From Firmicutes bacterium UBA6418 (GTDB taxonomy: Bacteria; Bacillota; Clostridia; Peptostreptococcales; Anaerovoracaceae), in contig DJPG01000051.1 in the NCBI GenBank assembly GCA_002439735.1, positions 1 through 14,928 on the forward strand: 14,928 bases of DNA. The letters are read 5' to 3'. Positions 13,787 through 14,928 of the stretch are shown here, piece by piece. Both the position numbers and the translations under genes were made by a program. Each line of letters starts with the position of its first letter. The stretch's first letter is position 1. A model generated the notes under the pieces. The model saw nothing but the letters and a program-made list of their open reading frames with translations, searched no databases and was not told the DNA's origin.

Positions 13787-14860
13787 ATGTTATTATTGCT
13801 TTTATACTGGGCGATCATGATCGCCTGTTATCTAATCGCATCGAAAGTGCGCGCGCACGCAGAGAAATTTTCCTTCATTGAGCAAACGATGAATCTGGTC
13901 ATTTATCTCCTGGTGTGCATCATGGGACTGCGCATGGGTGCCAATGAAGAGGTCACTTCCAATCTGGGAACGATCGGACTGCAGTCGGTCTTAATCACCC
14001 TGCTGACGGTCGGCGGCAGCATGCTGGCGGTGTTCGTGACGCGCAAACTCGTCGGCCTGGATCGGCATGCGCTGCCGGTCGTGCGGGAAAAAAGCTGTGT
14101 GACCGCCGCGGACAAAGCATTTATCGAGGTATCTGCGCTTGCGGAAGAAATGGACGCTGCCGCGGAAAACGCCGCACCGGCGGTAGAGGCTTATGAGGAA
14201 GAAAGACAGGAAGCGGCAGAAGAGCCACAGCATACCTCCGGCGCAAAGACAACACTGATCATTCTGGGGTTCGTCGTTGCCGGTATGCTCGGAGGCTATT
14301 TCCTGATCCCGCGTTTCTTCGCGGATCTTGCGGTATTTCAGGAAATGTCCGGAACCTGGCTGACGATCGGCATCTGTATCCTGCTCGGTCTGGTAGGCTT
14401 TAACATGGGACTTTCCGGAACCATTGTGCAAAATCTCAAAACCATCGGTGCCAAAGTGATATTCTTTCCGATCACGGCCGTTGCGGGCAGCTTGCTGGCG
14501 GGTGCGCTCTATGGTCTGTTTTCGCCGCTTTCGATCGGTGAGGCGGTCGCCGTCAGTGCCGGGTTCGGTTGGTACACGCTGGCGCCGAGCATGATCACCG
14601 AGGCTGGTTACGCGGTTGCCGGCGCGATCTCTTTCTTGCACAATGTGATCCGGGAAACCCTCGGGATCATCATCATCCCGCTGGCCGCGCAGAAGATCGG
14701 CTATCTGGAATCCACCGCGATCCCGGGCGTCGCGGCCATGGACGTCTGCATGCCGATCGTGGAGCGCTCCTGCAACGAAGAAACGATTGTCTATTCGTTC
14801 TGTACCGGCGCCCTCATGTGCGTCGCGGTGCCGCTGGTCGTACCGCTGGCGGTAGGGTAA
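13787..14860 (+). CDS. LysO family (DUF340) membrane exporter, second paralogue
   Basis: A 357-residue paralogue of the preceding gene with the same blocks: MGLRMGANEEVTSNLGTIGL (46-65), GFGWYTLAPSMITEAG (259-274), ISFLHNVIRETLGIIIIPLA (281-300) with E290, and PGVAAMDVCMPIVERS (313-328). Hydrophobic helices flank a longer, strongly acidic and alanine-rich linker (about 93-155, including AEEMDAAAENAAPAVEAYEE), roughly twice the length in the first copy. GAGGGAACGAA gives a ribosome binding site. Separation by 32 nt with no terminator suggests co-transcription from the promoter at 12657. Tandem, diverged copies could form a heteromeric exporter or have different substrates; neither can be decided here. 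Family assignment is firm. Confidence 0.88.
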   Translation: MLLLLLYWAIMIACYLIASKVRAHAEKFSFIEQTMNLVIYLLVCIMGLRMGANEEVTSNLGTIGLQSVLITLLTVGGSMLAVFVTRKLVGLDRHALPVVREKSCVTAADKAFIEVSALAEEMDAAAENAAPAVEAYEEERQEAAEEPQHTSGAKTTLIILGFVVAGMLGGYFLIPRFFADLAVFQEMSGTWLTIGICILLGLVGFNMGLSGTIVQNLKTIGAKVIFFPITAVAGSLLAGALYGLFSPLSIGEAVAVSAGFGWYTLAPSMITEAGYAVAGAISFLHNVIRETLGIIIIPLAAQKIGYLESTAIPGVAAMDVCMPIVERSCNEETIVYSFCTGALMCVAVPLVVPLAVG

Positions 14861-14865
14861 GCCGA

Positions 14866-14925
14866 ATGAAGGATACGGCCGGTACCAAGGCGTTAAAGCA
14901 AAAAAACATCAAAAAACTCGCATGA
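14866..14925 (+). other. Short 19-codon frame at the window edge, uncertain
   Basis: An ATG 5 nt after the lysO-like stop opens a frame of 19 codons (MKDTAGTKALKQKNIKKLA) that ends in TGA at 14923-14925, three bases before the window ends. The peptide recalls the N-terminus of some ROK-type repressors, which would need a frameshift here; it may equally be a leader peptide or chance. There is no strong ribosome binding site, and an ATG overlaps the stop (CATGATGC). Confidence 0.2.
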
Positions 14926-14928
14926 TGC

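Overview
The window looks like a mid-GC (by eye a little over 50%) Bacillota chromosome, probably a clostridia-like anaerobe. The grounds are strong AGGAGG-type ribosome binding sites, PyrR-controlled pyrimidine attenuation, an HxlR regulator, a secreted multidomain surface-type protein, and Bacillota-style sigma-A promoters. The species cannot be named from the sequence.

Layout. (1) 1-668: the tail of a phage-like late region, three tiny translationally coupled genes for membrane or coiled-coil proteins of holin/lysis-accessory type, closed by a terminator. (2) 732-936: two sets of short tandem repeats, then tRNA-Pro(CGG) on the minus strand, whose 3' end faces the phage genes. This is a plausible prophage attachment site. 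(3) 1157-1422: an extended -10 promoter followed by about 190 nt of hairpin-rich sequence, including two hairpins with an identical 17-nt loop, ending in a possible terminator just before hxlR. It is the best candidate here for something undescribed. (4) 1423-4962: a tight plus-strand run: HxlR-family regulator, exonuclease III, pyrroline-5-carboxylate reductase (ProC), an AlkD-like DNA glycosylase and an acyl-ACP thioesterase. (5) 4967-7246, minus strand: a sigma-A promoter, a full PyrR-type attenuator, the uracil permease gene uraA, a terminator, and pyrR itself. Surplus UMP would make PyrR bind the uraA leader and terminate transcription; pyrR is reached only by read-through or by a promoter I cannot see. 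pyrR converges on the thioesterase gene with a 4-bp gap, so the plus-strand operon probably runs antisense into pyrR. (6) 7307-8408, minus strand: a monoacylglycerol-lipase-like alpha/beta hydrolase with its own promoter, a leader hairpin and a terminator. (7) 8648-12526: a 1292-residue secreted protein with four lamin-tail domains, a predicted phytase-like/SdiA-regulated-like beta-propeller, a threonine-rich stalk and C-terminal surface-type domains. (8) 12657-14860: a promoter and two tandem LysO-family (DUF340) membrane exporters that differ mainly in an acidic central linker. A 19-codon open frame follows at the window edge.

No CRISPR array, insertion sequence, transposase, integrase or rRNA was seen. 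Most genes are ordinary housekeeping or transport genes. The less ordinary parts are the structured leader of hxlR, the prophage edge at tRNA-Pro, the convergent overlap at pyrR, the lamin-tail secreted protein and the paired LysO paralogues.
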